Shown here one piece after another: positions 14,899-24,494 of a stretch of DNA of 64,000 nt (position 1 is the stretch's first letter; every line of letters starts with the position of its first letter). The translations under genes and the position numbers were made by a program. The stretch is from JABCYV01 sp963696025 (GTDB lineage Bacteria > Acidobacteriota > Terriglobia > Terriglobales > Acidobacteriaceae). The stretch lies in the NCBI GenBank assembly GCA_963696025.1, contig CAVOII010000004.1, positions 744,001 through 808,000 on the forward strand, given 5' to 3'. The notes under the pieces were generated by a model. That model saw only the letters and a list, made by a program, of their open reading frames with translations, was not told the DNA's origin and made no database searches.

Positions 14899-17847
14899 CT
14901 ACTGCAGCTTCGCGTACTCCGCCTTGGCTTCTTTCAGGATCGGGATGTCGGGGTCGGCGTCTTTCCAGAGCTCGAGGAAATCTTTGTAGGCGGTCGTGGC
15001 TTTGGCAGTGTCGCCGGAGAGGGCGTAGGCGCGGGCGAGACCGAGATGTGCAAGAGCGCCCAGCGGGAAGTTCAGCACGATGCCGCGGTGGTCAAGGAAC
15101 TTTTGGAATTCGGCTGCCGCGGCGGTGCCATTGTGCGCGGCTAGATAGGCGTGGCCTCGAGTGTAGGCGGGATACAATGTCCCCAGTTGCAATTGCGCTG
15201 GCTGGCCCAATTCGTAAGGCGCAGCAGCCTCCAGAAACACCAAAGCCTGCGTGGAATTGTTCGCATTCACTTCCATCGCAGCCTTGATGGTCGGCAGCCA
15301 ATAAACCTTCAGTACCGTTTGCGATGGGTAGTTCTTTTCCAGCTCTTCTACGATTGCCTTTGCGCGGGCGGTTTCGCCGCTCCGCGCCAGCGCCAAAGCG
15401 GCGAACAGTTTCACATCTCGACCCGGGGCCAGCGCTAGCGCCGACGCGGCATCCTGCTTCGCGGTTGCGCTGTTGCCGAACTCAGCTTCCCGCATGGCAG
15501 CGTTGACCTGCCACAGCGCGGCAGCCTCTTTGGCATTGGCACGAACGGCCGCATCCACCGCACGCCGGGAAAAGTCCCGCGCTTTCCCCAACCGCCCATA
15601 GTATGCCTCGGTGTCAGATTGTGAGGAGAGCAGAAGGTCTTCCGTCCCGGGCTTGCCCGCAGCCCAAGCCACCTGCCGCGTCATCTCAGCCACGTCACTC
15701 AAGAGAAAAGACAGGTAGTAAATCTCCTGGTGTAGGAAATCGCCGTCCAGGTTGCGTGCCTGAGCCTGTTCGATCCCTTTCCTGGCGTCGTCCAGTCGGC
15801 CCAGGGCGAGGTAATATGCTGCCAGGTTGGTGTAACCAACTATGCTCGGCTCCAGATGCAGAGCTTCTTGCGCCTGGGTCACTGCCTTCTCGTACTGGCC
15901 AAGCTGGCTGTAAAGGTCCCCCAGGTTGCCGGGCGGCACCGAATCAAGCGGATAGCTCTTCGCCCACAGTTCATAAACCTGGCTGGCCTGCTCTAATTCA
16001 CCTGTGACGTTTTGGTAGTACAGAGAAGAGATGCGGTATTTCTCCCGTTCGCTAACCTTGTCGCGCAGCGCGTAGGCCTTTTCGATGCTGGCCGCGGCCA
16101 GACTGGCCTGTCCGAGATTCATGTATGCAACCCCCAGGGCGGCGTGGGCTGCGGCGAAATTGGGGTCGAGTTCGAGGGCGCGTTTTTGGAACGGGATCGA
16201 CGCGGCGTCGCCCTTAGTGCGGAAGGTGGTGATGCCCATGCTGAACGCTTTCAGCGCCTCCAGCGATGCTGTCGTTGCCTCCACCGGCACATCGAATTTC
16301 TGGATCGAGGCAAGCGATTCGCCTAGTTTGCCCCGCAGGCTAGCGGCCGCCTTGCCCAGCGCTTTCAGCACTTCCTGCTTGCTCGCTGCCTCTTCCTGTT
16401 CCTTGGCCAGCGAATCCCCACTGCTGCAACCGACGGCATCAACGCCAATCACGTACTGCCCGCCCAAGTTCGAGATTGACCCCAAGATAAGGGCCTTACT
16501 TCCTGTGCGCACGCAGAGTTCTCTAGCTATTTCCTGAGTAATGCGGTCGCTCGGTTGGCGGCCCATGAGTCGCAGCGTTTCACCCACCTTGCGATCCGAA
16601 AGAATATTGATGAACGGCGACTGCCCCAGGTCCACGGCCAGCGCTTGTTTCAAGGCATCATCAAACACAGGATCGCCCGTCGTATTGGCAAAGTCTGCCA
16701 GCACTATGGTGTCTCTCTCCGTGACCGCCGCGGTCTTGGGCGAGCGCCAGTAGAGGCCGCCTGCGATCAGGGCCACGACGACGACCACCGCAACCGGAAC
16801 AAGGATCTTCCAGAGCTTGCCGCCGGTGGCTGCGCGAACCTGAACAGCCTGCACCGAGCTCGACGACTGCGATGAAGCCAGCGCAGGCTTCGAGCTGGAC
16901 TCTGGTGACGACAACTGTACGGCGGAAGAGCCGGCTTCCTGAGCGACCGCCACTGACCCCGAACTAACCGGCACTCCGTGCCGCGATTCCGTTTCCCGTT
17001 TCAGCCGCCTTAGGTCGGCCCGCATCTCTGATGCAACCTGATAGCGTAATTCGCGATCCTTTTCCAACGCCTTATTGATGATGTCTTCCAGCTTTGGCGG
17101 AAGGTCAGGGTTCAGGCGGATTGCGGGAACGGGATCACGATCCAGAATTTCATGGAAGATGACTCCCGAGCTTTCTCCCCGGAACGGTAAAGCCCCAGTC
17201 GCCATCTCATAGAGCACCGCTCCGAATGAAAACAGGTCAGTTCGGACGTCCAATTCCTTGGCCCGCACTTGCTCGGGCGACATGTAAGCCACGGTACCCA
17301 GCGCCGTACCCGGACTCGTCAGGTGTGGCCCCGCTGTCCCGGTTTCCGTCGCGTCGGACCCTGTCTTCGCCCCAGTTGCGGTCACCTTCGCCAGCCCAAA
17401 GTCCAGAATCTTGCCATGCCCTCGCTTGGTGACGAAAATGTTGGCAGGCTTGATGTCGCGGTGGACGATGTTCTGGGAGTGAGCCGCGTCGAGTGCGTCG
17501 GCTATCTCGATGGCCAGTGAGAGCAGTGTCTCCAGCTCCATCGCACGATTGCCTATCATGTGCTTGAGCGTCTGACCATCCAGAAATTCCATGGCGATAA
17601 AAGCCTGGCCATCCTGCTCGCCGATGTCATAGATGGTGCAGATGTTGGGATGATTGAGGGCGGAGGCGGCCTGGGCCTCTCGTTGGAAACGGCCGAGGGC
17701 CTGCGGATCGCGGGCCACCTCATCAGGCAGAAACTTCAACGCAACGAAGCGATGAAGCCGGGTGTCCTCGGCTTTGTACACAACCCCCATCCCGCCGCCA
17801 CCGAGCTTCTCAACGATGCGGTAGTGAGAGATGGTTTGGCCAATCAT
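14899..17847 (-). CDS. Receptor-type Ser/Thr protein kinase with TPR domain
   Basis: The 982-residue protein starts with a complete Hanks-type kinase domain: P-loop GGGGMG, Lys38 in VALKFL, HRDIKPAN with Asp131, DFG at 149-151 and an SPEQV activation segment. A Ser/Ala-rich juxtamembrane linker leads to one transmembrane helix (about 345-367). An extracytoplasmic part follows with a FlgO/TolB-like region (ILSDRKVGETLRLMGRQ) and a series of TPR repeats from about 560 to the end. This architecture is typical of Acidobacteriota. The kinase half is strongly similar to the gene at 20410-23007. Ligand and targets are unknown. Confidence 0.93.
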   Translation of the reverse strand: MIGQTISHYRIVEKLGGGGMGVVYKAEDTRLHRFVALKFLPDEVARDPQALGRFQREAQAASALNHPNICTIYDIGEQDGQAFIAMEFLDGQTLKHMIGNRAMELETLLSLAIEIADALDAAHSQNIVHRDIKPANIFVTKRGHGKILDFGLAKVTATGAKTGSDATETGTAGPHLTSPGTALGTVAYMSPEQVRAKELDVRTDLFSFGAVLYEMATGALPFRGESSGVIFHEILDRDPVPAIRLNPDLPPKLEDIINKALEKDRELRYQVASEMRADLRRLKRETESRHGVPVSSGSVAVAQEAGSSAVQLSSPESSSKPALASSQSSSSVQAVQVRAATGGKLWKILVPVAVVVVVALIAGGLYWRSPKTAAVTERDTIVLADFANTTGDPVFDDALKQALAVDLGQSPFINILSDRKVGETLRLMGRQPSDRITQEIARELCVRTGSKALILGSISNLGGQYVIGVDAVGCSSGDSLAKEQEEAASKQEVLKALGKAAASLRGKLGESLASIQKFDVPVEATTASLEALKAFSMGITTFRTKGDAASIPFQKRALELDPNFAAAHAALGVAYMNLGQASLAAASIEKAYALRDKVSEREKYRISSLYYQNVTGELEQASQVYELWAKSYPLDSVPPGNLGDLYSQLGQYEKAVTQAQEALHLEPSIVGYTNLAAYYLALGRLDDARKGIEQAQARNLDGDFLHQEIYYLSFLLSDVAEMTRQVAWAAGKPGTEDLLLSSQSDTEAYYGRLGKARDFSRRAVDAAVRANAKEAAALWQVNAAMREAEFGNSATAKQDAASALALAPGRDVKLFAALALARSGETARAKAIVEELEKNYPSQTVLKVYWLPTIKAAMEVNANNSTQALVFLEAAAPYELGQPAQLQLGTLYPAYTRGHAYLAAHNGTAAAAEFQKFLDHRGIVLNFPLGALAHLGLARAYALSGDTAKATTAYKDFLELWKDADPDIPILKEAKAEYAKLQ

Positions 17848-17858
17848 GGAGTCGAGGT

Positions 17859-17887
17859 ATGGTAGGCGGGATGCGAGGGCAAGTCAA
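17859..17887 (-). promoter_or_regulatory. Putative sigma70-type promoter of the TPR kinase gene
   Basis: On the minus strand TTGACT and TACCAT are separated by exactly 17 bases, and the -10 hexamer ends 11 bases before the ATG. The same two hexamers, spacing and short leader precede the paralogous kinase at 23019-23047, which supports selection. The transcript would be leaderless or nearly so. Confidence 0.5.
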
Positions 17888-18061
17888 TGAAAGCCGTGCA
17901 GTTGGTGGTATCAGCGTTGCTGGCGGAACATCACCACTGCACCGACAACCAAATCGATCCTGGAGTCGCCGAATAGAATTAGGTGTACAATCGCGGCCGT
18001 TTTCGAGGCCAAGAAGAAAACACCGGTCGAGTTCTCAGTCTCGAATCAGGAGGAACGCCGT

Positions 18062-18352
18062 ATGTCGCACTTCATTACGCTGATCCGCTACACCCAGCAA
18101 GGAGCGGCAAAAATCAAGGAAAGCCCGGCGCGGCTCGACGCTGCCAAGAAGGCTGCAGAGAGAGCGGGAGGAAAGATTCACGCCTGGTACTTGACCATGG
18201 GAAAGTACGACGCAGTGTTGATCTCGGAATTTCCCAACGATGAGGCGAGCGCGAAATTCATGCTGGCCACGGGATCGATGGGCAACGTGACCACCCAAAC
18301 CATGAAAGCCTTTACCGAAGGGGAATACCGCAAAATCGTCGCTTCGCTCTGA
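18062..18352 (+). CDS. GYD domain protein
   Basis: The 96-residue product matches the GYD family: FITLIRYTQQGAAKIKESP, a central GGKIHAWYLTMGKYDAVLISEFP strand-turn-strand with the GxYD-type motif, and a final helix ending FTEGEYRKIVASL. GAATCAGGAGGAACG places AGGAGG correctly before ATG 18062. GYD proteins are small ferredoxin-like proteins of unclear role. It is transcribed divergently from the TPR kinase and followed by a terminator hairpin. Confidence 0.88.
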   Translation: MSHFITLIRYTQQGAAKIKESPARLDAAKKAAERAGGKIHAWYLTMGKYDAVLISEFPNDEASAKFMLATGSMGNVTTQTMKAFTEGEYRKIVASL

Positions 18353-18372
18353 GGGCCTAGCAGCGAGGAGGC

Positions 18373-18402
18373 CGGTGCATCCTGGCGGGAGCACCGTTTT
18401 TT
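18373..18402 (+). terminator. Rho-independent terminator after the GYD gene
   Basis: A 6-bp stem cggtgc/gcaccg (18373-18378 and 18391-18396) with a 12-base loop is followed directly by six T residues. It lies 20 bases after the GYD stop codon. Confidence 0.7.
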
Positions 18403-18682
18403 CACGACGTTCCGACCTGACAGGGGACTTTTCAGCGCGCGATTCACAAGAGCTATCTGGTTTGCTACATCACCGTTTGATGACCCGCCAAAGCCGAGCG
18501 CAGGTCAAAGCACGATCGCAGAATCAATGCATAGGGCTCGCGAACCGTTTAAGGTGATTCACTCAGTTGTGATAGCCAAGACTTGGCCTTGCACACCGTG
18601 ATGTCCGATGGGGTCGCTACTCTCAGGCAGACCCTTGGGTGGGGGCGAAGGGACGGCGCAAGCTTGGGCTATCGCCTGTTCT
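18403..18682. other. Intergenic stretch, no gene seen
   Basis: I see no convincing coding frame between the GYD terminator and the left repeat of the IS110-type element. A short palindrome (gccaagacttggc, about 18578-18590) is the only local structure noted. Confidence 0.4.
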
Positions 18683-20245
18683 ATAAGAGGGGATGTCAAG
18701 AACATTCTTCTTCCTCCGCCGGAAGCGCGGTTATGGTTCGCGGCATCCAGTCCCTTGTCAGATAGGAGTGACGCTCGAGTCTTGTGTCTTGCCCTGTGGT
18801 TTCGGATTTTGCTTTGCTCCATCTCAACAGCTGCATGTTCATTAGTAGCGACAACGCCGATCGGTTTCTGAAACTGGCAAGCACTGGTGGTTGTACGGTG
18901 TCAACCATGGTTCTATCTGCGACTCGAGGCCTAGTGCTTTTTCGGGTTATCCGAGAGGGCATAGGGTTAACACAGAGGCTCAGTGCCACAGGCACTGTGC
19001 GCCTACAGGCGATAAGGATGCTCACCCTCGAACCCGAGCGTCTCAAGAACCAACTGGCCACCACCAGAAAAAGATCACCGGAGGTGGAGGGCTCTTCCCG
19101 TGAGACGCTCAAGCGGCTTGCGATTTCAGTTTGTCAGCGTCGAAGTTTTCTCCCTTCTTCCATAGAGTTAGCGTGATGGCTGCAATCTTGCGCGCCAGCG
19201 TGAGACGCGCCATCGTGGGCTTGATACCTTTGACCAGTGATCTCTGGTAGAAATCCTGGAACGGGCCAGGCAGTACACTGGCCCTGGTGGCCGCACCTTT
19301 GAACAAGCCTTTCAGATCATGATTGTGGTCCTTGTTCAGACCGCGAATGGAGATCTGTTTCTTAGAACGTCGCAGTCCGCCTTTGACATAGCAATATTCC
19401 GCACTGGTGCGGGTTTCCAAAGCCAGTCCGCTGTAAGCCCAAAGCTGTCGCTTAGTGCGGAAACGATGCGGGGTCTGGATCAGCGCCACCGCCAAGGCGG
19501 AGCGAATCGGTCCCAGTGAGGGAATCTGCCGTAGTTTGACGGTGATGGCATGCTTGCGACTCTCCGCCAACAGCTCGCGGCGCGCTTGCTGGCGCAAGTA
19601 CTGCAGCATGTCCAGTTGCTGGTAGAGTCGTTCGGCTCGGCGACGGACGCCGGCTTCCTTGATCTTGCCCAGCCACTCGGCTCGATGACGGGTATAGTAG
19701 ACGTCCCGGCCGGCACAGGGAATCGCCCAGCTGCGATAGACCGCTTTCAACCGACACATGACTCGGGTCAGATCTTTGACCAGGGTCAGGTAGCTCCGGG
19801 CTAACTCGCGCAGCATGCGCACGCCCGTCTCGCCATGGTAGACCGAGCTGAGCTTGTTCAGGTACAACAGTTCGGCCAACTTGTGGGCGTCGATACGATC
19901 ATTTTTGTTTCCGTCTTTGAGCAGAGCATTTTTTCGCGGATTGCACACCACCAGCTTGGCCACATGCGGCTTCAGTAAATCGTACAGCCACGCGGCCCAA
20001 GTTCCTTCTTCGAAGGTGACCGACAAAGTTCCGCGCAACCCCGCAAAGAACTCCAGAATGGTCGCGGCTTTTGTTTCCAGGATGGATTCCATGACTAACT
20101 TGCCAGTGGAATCCAATACTGCCACCGAGATGGTTGCTTGATGAACGTCGAGCCCAATATACTTTTCGCTATTCATGGAGGGTGTTCCTTTCGTAGGGAA
20201 TGATGCTTGCGCTCATAACCTACTCCTAAAGGGACGCCCTCTTAT
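18683..20245 (-). mobile_element. IS110-family element of a second type
   Basis: One transposase gene on the minus strand is flanked by a short perfect inverted repeat, ATAAGAGGG at 18683-18691 and its complement at 20237-20245. The stretch downstream of the transposase (18683-19108, 426 bases) has no gene and could hold a guide RNA, as in IS1111-type elements. Only one copy is in the window, so the exact ends are uncertain. Confidence 0.6.
19109..20176 (-). CDS. IS110-family transposase, second type
   Basis: The 355-residue protein is a DEDD recombinase: Asp10 in YIGLDVHQATISVAV, Glu56 in TFEEGTWA, Asp93 and Asp96 in NKNDRIDAHKLAELL. The C-terminal Transposase_20 part reads IPSLGPIRSALAVALIQTP and then a KGGLRRSKKQISIRGLNK segment. 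It belongs to the same family as the transposases at 12304 and 27542 but is very divergent from them. The frame is complete and looks functional. Confidence 0.93.
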   Translation of the reverse strand: MNSEKYIGLDVHQATISVAVLDSTGKLVMESILETKAATILEFFAGLRGTLSVTFEEGTWAAWLYDLLKPHVAKLVVCNPRKNALLKDGNKNDRIDAHKLAELLYLNKLSSVYHGETGVRMLRELARSYLTLVKDLTRVMCRLKAVYRSWAIPCAGRDVYYTRHRAEWLGKIKEAGVRRRAERLYQQLDMLQYLRQQARRELLAESRKHAITVKLRQIPSLGPIRSALAVALIQTPHRFRTKRQLWAYSGLALETRTSAEYCYVKGGLRRSKKQISIRGLNKDHNHDLKGLFKGAATRASVLPGPFQDFYQRSLVKGIKPTMARLTLARKIAAITLTLWKKGENFDADKLKSQAA

Positions 20246-20409
20246 AATGCGTTTTCGACAATTGACAACGTTCTGGCGTGGTTGGCTTTCTGGTTCATAG
20301 CCCGATTGGCAAGCCGCTGAAAGGCGCGCTGACACGGTGAAATGGCCGCACTCTTTCGGATCCGAGCACCATTACGCCCGGACACAGTCAGCATTTTCCT
20401 CTCTGACGA

Positions 20410-23007
20410 CTACGGCAGTTCCACGTCCAGAGCGTAGATTTCATCCGTGCTTAGATTGCGGGAGACGATGGGGAAGCCGTCTGGCGCAGGCGCGCTCCAT
20501 CCGAAAGCGGGGGCAGCCACGTATCGGACAAGGCCCTTCAGATCGGCAACAAGTTCCGACCGAGTTTCGCCTACCTTGATCCGCCGAAACGTCGGATGGT
20601 CGGTGAAAGTACTGTCGTAGTACAGATAAGTTCCATCGCGCGACCAGTTGGGGAACCCAATCAGCTCGCTAGTCCAGTCCGACCACTTCTGGGTTTTGAA
20701 ATCATAGAGCAGAAGTTTTGTGGACGGCGGATTCATCGCTGCCAAATACCGGCCATCAGGCGACCAGCGTGGGCTGAAGAAGCCCTGCGACCCAGGAATA
20801 ACTGAGACCTCGTGAGTGGCCAGATTGACGACACGTATGACACATTCGGTACTAGCGGGGTCCTGGCCGATGATGAGTGTGCGGCCGTCGGGAGACCAGA
20901 CGGGGTCGGTCTGGGTCTTGGGTTCAGAAAGAACTTCGCGCGGGGACCCGCCCTCCGAGGGAATAATGAAAATCTTCCACGTCTGACCCGGCCGAACATC
21001 CAAGTAGGCGATCTGCGTGCCGTCGGGCGACCATCGGGGCAGTGCTGCCGCGACAGGCGGATAGGTTAGCTGAAGGCGATCGGTGCCATCTGCACGACTT
21101 CGCCAAAGCGTGTCGTCCGGATAGGAAACATAGGTGATCCACTTGGCTTCCCGCGAATAATCCAGTTCTCCGGCCGAGATTCCGGAGAGAAACGGAACGA
21201 ATTGTTTAGACTTGGAATCGTAACGGACAAGCTCGGCACGTCCTTGCGAGGCATCGACAAAGAGCTTCTTGCCGTCGAGGCTGGGTACCAAGGAATCGAA
21301 GGACAATGGACCCGACGTCAACTGGACGGGCCGCGGCGAACGCCACCGGAACAATCCGCTGGGCTCACGCATAGCCCAAACATTTTGCACTGAATTGCTG
21401 GAGCTGGTGAAAAAGAAGTAGCGACCGTCCGTTGACCATTTGCCACAGCACGCATCGGCGGGGCCGGTTCCGCTTGGAAACAGAGTGTGCAGCCCGCTGC
21501 CGTCTGCGCGAATTTCCCACAAAGAGTTTTCGGATTTAGAGTTAGAAACCGAGAATCGAATGCGAGACCCATCGGGGGAGAAACGCGGGAACCAAGGATA
21601 TCCTGAAACCGTGACCAGTTTGTGCGGATCAGTGCCGTCGGCGTTCGCCAGATATAGATCAGAGCCACGGGTAAAAGCCAGATGTTGTTGATCGGGCGAC
21701 CATGTGCCCCCGGAGCGATTCACGGCCACATCCCCCAAACGGCGCGGGGTGCCTGAAGGCAGCGGCACACTCCAGAGGGGGACTACGGGTTCCGTTCCCA
21801 CTTGAGTGCCAACGAGCAGCTTGGTGTGATCGGCGGAAATATCCTCCACGTAGGCGTTGGTAAAGGGCGTGACAATCGGAGAGACCTCGCCCCCGCCGGT
21901 AGAAACCTGAACAACCTGATTGTTTGCGCCACTCTCGTCAACGTACAGTCGGGAACCATCCGTGACCATACCAATCTTCGGGATGCCGTCGCGAGTGAGT
22001 TGCGTCGTGCTAAGGATCCGGGGAGGTGGCGGCGACGAACTTAGCCAGGCAAAAGCAGCAGTGAGAATAACGATCAAGGAACCGATTGCCGCAGGCCACA
22101 GCCAGCGAGACTTAGCTTTGGCTGACGGAATGATTGCATCGATCTTGCCCGAGCTCGTGTCCCTGCTGAGGCGCTTTAAGTCAGCGCGCAACTCGGCGGC
22201 GCTCTGAAAGCGGACTTCCCGATCTTTTTCGAGCGCTTTGTGAACAATGCGCTCCAGTTCGCCGGGAACTTGCGGATTGAAGCGCACGGCCGGTTCGGGG
22301 GCCTTATTCAGAATGGCGTTGAAAACCGCGGCCGTGGTGTCGCCGCGAAAGGGAAGCGTCCGCGTGACCATTTCGTAGAGAACCACTCCGAAGGAGAAGA
22401 GGTCGGTGCGGCCATCGAGTTCCTTGCCCAGCGCTTGTTCGGGCGACATGTAGGCCACCGTGCCCAGGGTGCTGCCGGGGCTGGTGAGATGGCCTTCGCT
22501 CATGGTGCGGGATCCGTCCGAGGTCGGGATGATGACGGAGCCGATTTTCGCCAGGCCGAAGTCGAGAATCTTGGCGTGTCCGCGATCGGTAACGAAGACG
22601 TTCGCGGACTTGATGTCGCGATGAACGATGCTTTTGGCATGGGCCGCGTCCAGAGCGTCGGCAATCTCGATTCCCAACGACAATATGGTTTCCATCTCGA
22701 GGGGTTGTCCCGCGATCTGGTGCTTCAGAGTGTGCCCTTCGAGGAACTCCATCACGATGAAGGGCTGGCCGTGGTCGTCGCCGATTTCGTAGATGGTACA
22801 GATGTTGGGATGGTTCAGAGCTGACGCCGCCTGGGCTTCCCGCTGAAAGCGAGCGAGAGACTGTGCGTCTTTAGCGACCTCATCCGGGAGAAACTTCAGC
22901 GCCACGAAGCGGCGCAGTTTCGTATCCTCGGCTTTATAGACCACGCCCATCCCGCCGCCGCCGAGTTTCTCGACAATGCGGTAGTGCGAGATGGTCTGGC
23001 CGATCAT
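20410..23007 (-). CDS. Receptor-type Ser/Thr protein kinase with TolB/WD40-like propeller
   Basis: The 865-residue protein has a complete kinase domain (GGGGMG loop, Lys38, HRDIKSAN with Asp131, DFG at 149-151, MSPEQ), a transmembrane helix around residues 307-330, and a C-terminal beta-propeller built of repeated WSPDG/FSPDG blades (PD40 type). ATG 23007 is chosen over an ATG four codons upstream because MIGQTISHYRI is also the start of the paralogue at 17847 and the promoter spacing is then identical. Such proteins are inferred to sense an extracytoplasmic ligand with the propeller. An IS1182-type remnant lies upstream. Confidence 0.93.
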   Translation of the reverse strand: MIGQTISHYRIVEKLGGGGMGVVYKAEDTKLRRFVALKFLPDEVAKDAQSLARFQREAQAASALNHPNICTIYEIGDDHGQPFIVMEFLEGHTLKHQIAGQPLEMETILSLGIEIADALDAAHAKSIVHRDIKSANVFVTDRGHAKILDFGLAKIGSVIIPTSDGSRTMSEGHLTSPGSTLGTVAYMSPEQALGKELDGRTDLFSFGVVLYEMVTRTLPFRGDTTAAVFNAILNKAPEPAVRFNPQVPGELERIVHKALEKDREVRFQSAAELRADLKRLSRDTSSGKIDAIIPSAKAKSRWLWPAAIGSLIVILTAAFAWLSSSPPPPRILSTTQLTRDGIPKIGMVTDGSRLYVDESGANNQVVQVSTGGGEVSPIVTPFTNAYVEDISADHTKLLVGTQVGTEPVVPLWSVPLPSGTPRRLGDVAVNRSGGTWSPDQQHLAFTRGSDLYLANADGTDPHKLVTVSGYPWFPRFSPDGSRIRFSVSNSKSENSLWEIRADGSGLHTLFPSGTGPADACCGKWSTDGRYFFFTSSSNSVQNVWAMREPSGLFRWRSPRPVQLTSGPLSFDSLVPSLDGKKLFVDASQGRAELVRYDSKSKQFVPFLSGISAGELDYSREAKWITYVSYPDDTLWRSRADGTDRLQLTYPPVAAALPRWSPDGTQIAYLDVRPGQTWKIFIIPSEGGSPREVLSEPKTQTDPVWSPDGRTLIIGQDPASTECVIRVVNLATHEVSVIPGSQGFFSPRWSPDGRYLAAMNPPSTKLLLYDFKTQKWSDWTSELIGFPNWSRDGTYLYYDSTFTDHPTFRRIKVGETRSELVADLKGLVRYVAAPAFGWSAPAPDGFPIVSRNLSTDEIYALDVELP

Positions 23008-23018
23008 GGAATCGCACA

Positions 23019-23047
23019 ATGGTAGGTATGATGCGTGGACAAGTCAA
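23019..23047 (-). promoter_or_regulatory. Putative sigma70-type promoter of the propeller kinase gene
   Basis: TTGACT, 17 bases, TACCAT on the minus strand, with the -10 element ending 11 bases before the ATG at 23007. It is the counterpart of the promoter at 17859-17887. Confidence 0.5.
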
Positions 23048-23104
23048 TGAAAGGCATGGGGTTGGCGGTAGTTCAAAGGGATAGTTGGCGTTATATCGCG
23101 TTGA

Positions 23105-24173
23105 TGTTGAAAAAGTCACTGAGTTGATGCTTGCGAGGGCGACAACAACAACGTTATAAGCAGACGAGAGTCTGTGATGCTGCACGCGATCGCCATTCTC
23201 GGAGGCTGGCTGTATCCCGCGGGAACAGTTGGGGGAGGCAGCGCACGTGAACTATGGCGCGCGGAAGTACCTGGAAGAACTGGAGCAGGAGAACGGTGAT
23301 GGCGAACCCATCCATCAGCAAGACAAGGTGTCGACCACCGACCCGGATTCGACCTACCGGACCAAGGGAAATCGCGCGGCCGAACTGGGTTACTTCGACA
23401 ACTATCTGGTCGACAACAAAAGCTGTGTGATCGTGGGGGTGCAAGCGACGGCGGCACGTTTGAGTCAGGAGAGCGCAGCAGCGCGAGAGATGATCGATCG
23501 CTACTACGAACGACACGGCCGGCGACCGCAGGGAGTGGCGGCCGATAATACCTACGGCAACGGGGAACTGCTGCCATGGCTCGATGATCGTGGGATTACA
23601 CCTTATATTCGCGTGAAAGAATGTCCGAATCCGACTCCTGATCTGTACGGGATCGAGAAGTTCACCTATGTGCCGGAGGAGAACTGCTACCTCTGCCCCG
23701 CAGGCAAGCCTTTGAAGTACGTGGGGATTAACAAACGCAACCGCGTGCACCGCTACTACTCGACGGCCAAGCGCTGTCGAGGATGTGGGCAGAAGCCGCA
23801 GTGCACACGCGGCCAGTTTCGCACGATTGGGATCCATACCTGTGACGCGGCGAGACAGAAGGCCTATGAGGTAGCCAAGACCCCGGAGTTCGCTGTGGCG
23901 CTACGCAAGCGGCGGAAAGTGGAGGCTCTGTTCTCGGAACTAAAGAACCAGATTGGCTTGCGACGCTTGCGTCTACGCAGAATTAAGTTCGTGCGTGAGC
24001 AGTTCTACCTGGCGGCCGTGGCACAAAATCTGAAACGACTGGTGCAGTTCCTCAACATGACAGCGCAACCAACGATGGCCAGCCCGTAAGAAACAAACTA
24101 ACTCAAGAAAATAGGAACCGGAAGAAACTCCCCTGAGAGACGAGAACGCGCCCTCGAACCGAGTTTTTCAACA
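23105..24173 (+). mobile_element. IS1182-type element with both ends but an internal 5' deletion
   Basis: The left terminus tgttgaaaaagtc (23105-23117) and right terminus gagtttttcaaca (24161-24173) are both present. The leader is followed at about 23215 directly by mid-transposase sequence, so several hundred bases encoding the N-terminal half are missing. With both ends intact it could be mobilised in trans by a full element. Confidence 0.75.
23220..24089 (+). pseudogene. IS1182-family transposase lacking its N-terminal half
   Basis: The remaining 289 codons cover STTDPDSTYRTKG (first catalytic Asp region), GVAADNTYGNGELLPWL (second Asp), a Cys cluster CPAGK/CRGCGQKPQC and VEALFSELKNQIGLRRLRLRR (Glu region). 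No start codon with a ribosome site is seen and the helix-turn-helix N-terminus found in the fragment at 13756 is absent. It would not be an active transposase. Confidence 0.85.
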
Positions 24174-24180
24174 CCAACTC

Positions 24181-24328
24181 GTGGGTGTTGAAAAACTCCT
24201 GCCCTCGAAATCCGCAAAAATAAAATCGCGTTAGGCTGCCCTACAAACGACTTTCTCGGTTTTCTAGACATTTTGCATTCCCCAAATTTTGGCTGTTTTA
24301 GAGAAAACAGGACTTTTTCAACACCCAC
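24181..24328. repeat. 148-bp MITE with IS1182-type terminal inverted repeats
   Basis: The ends are 21-base inverted repeats with one mismatch (left begins gtgggtgttgaaaaact, right ends agtcctg on the complement), matching the termini of the IS1182-type elements nearby. The interior is AT-rich and noncoding. It lies 7 bases after the right end of the deleted IS1182-type copy. No clear target duplication was found. Confidence 0.7.
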
Positions 24329-24389
24329 GCCTGATAGCGTCAACTACCGGTTCTCTCAGCCTACTGCAGCTTCGCGTACTCCGCCTTGG
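24329..24389 (-). pseudogene. 61-bp copy of the 3' end of the TPR kinase gene
   Basis: This stretch is identical to 14867-14927, which spans the last 10 codons, the stop and 32 bases of downstream spacer of the TPR kinase. Here it has no gene attached. It looks like a leftover of a lost kinase paralogue or of a duplicated segment whose junction is occupied by the MITE. Confidence 0.7.
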
Positions 24390-24494
24390 TTAGCGCTTGC
24401 GCACCACACGCATTGGAAGCACTTTGCGACGCTGAGTGCGCGATCGAAGAGCTAGCTGCAAGCCTTCTTGTTATCTTCGTTGGTCTAATGATTT

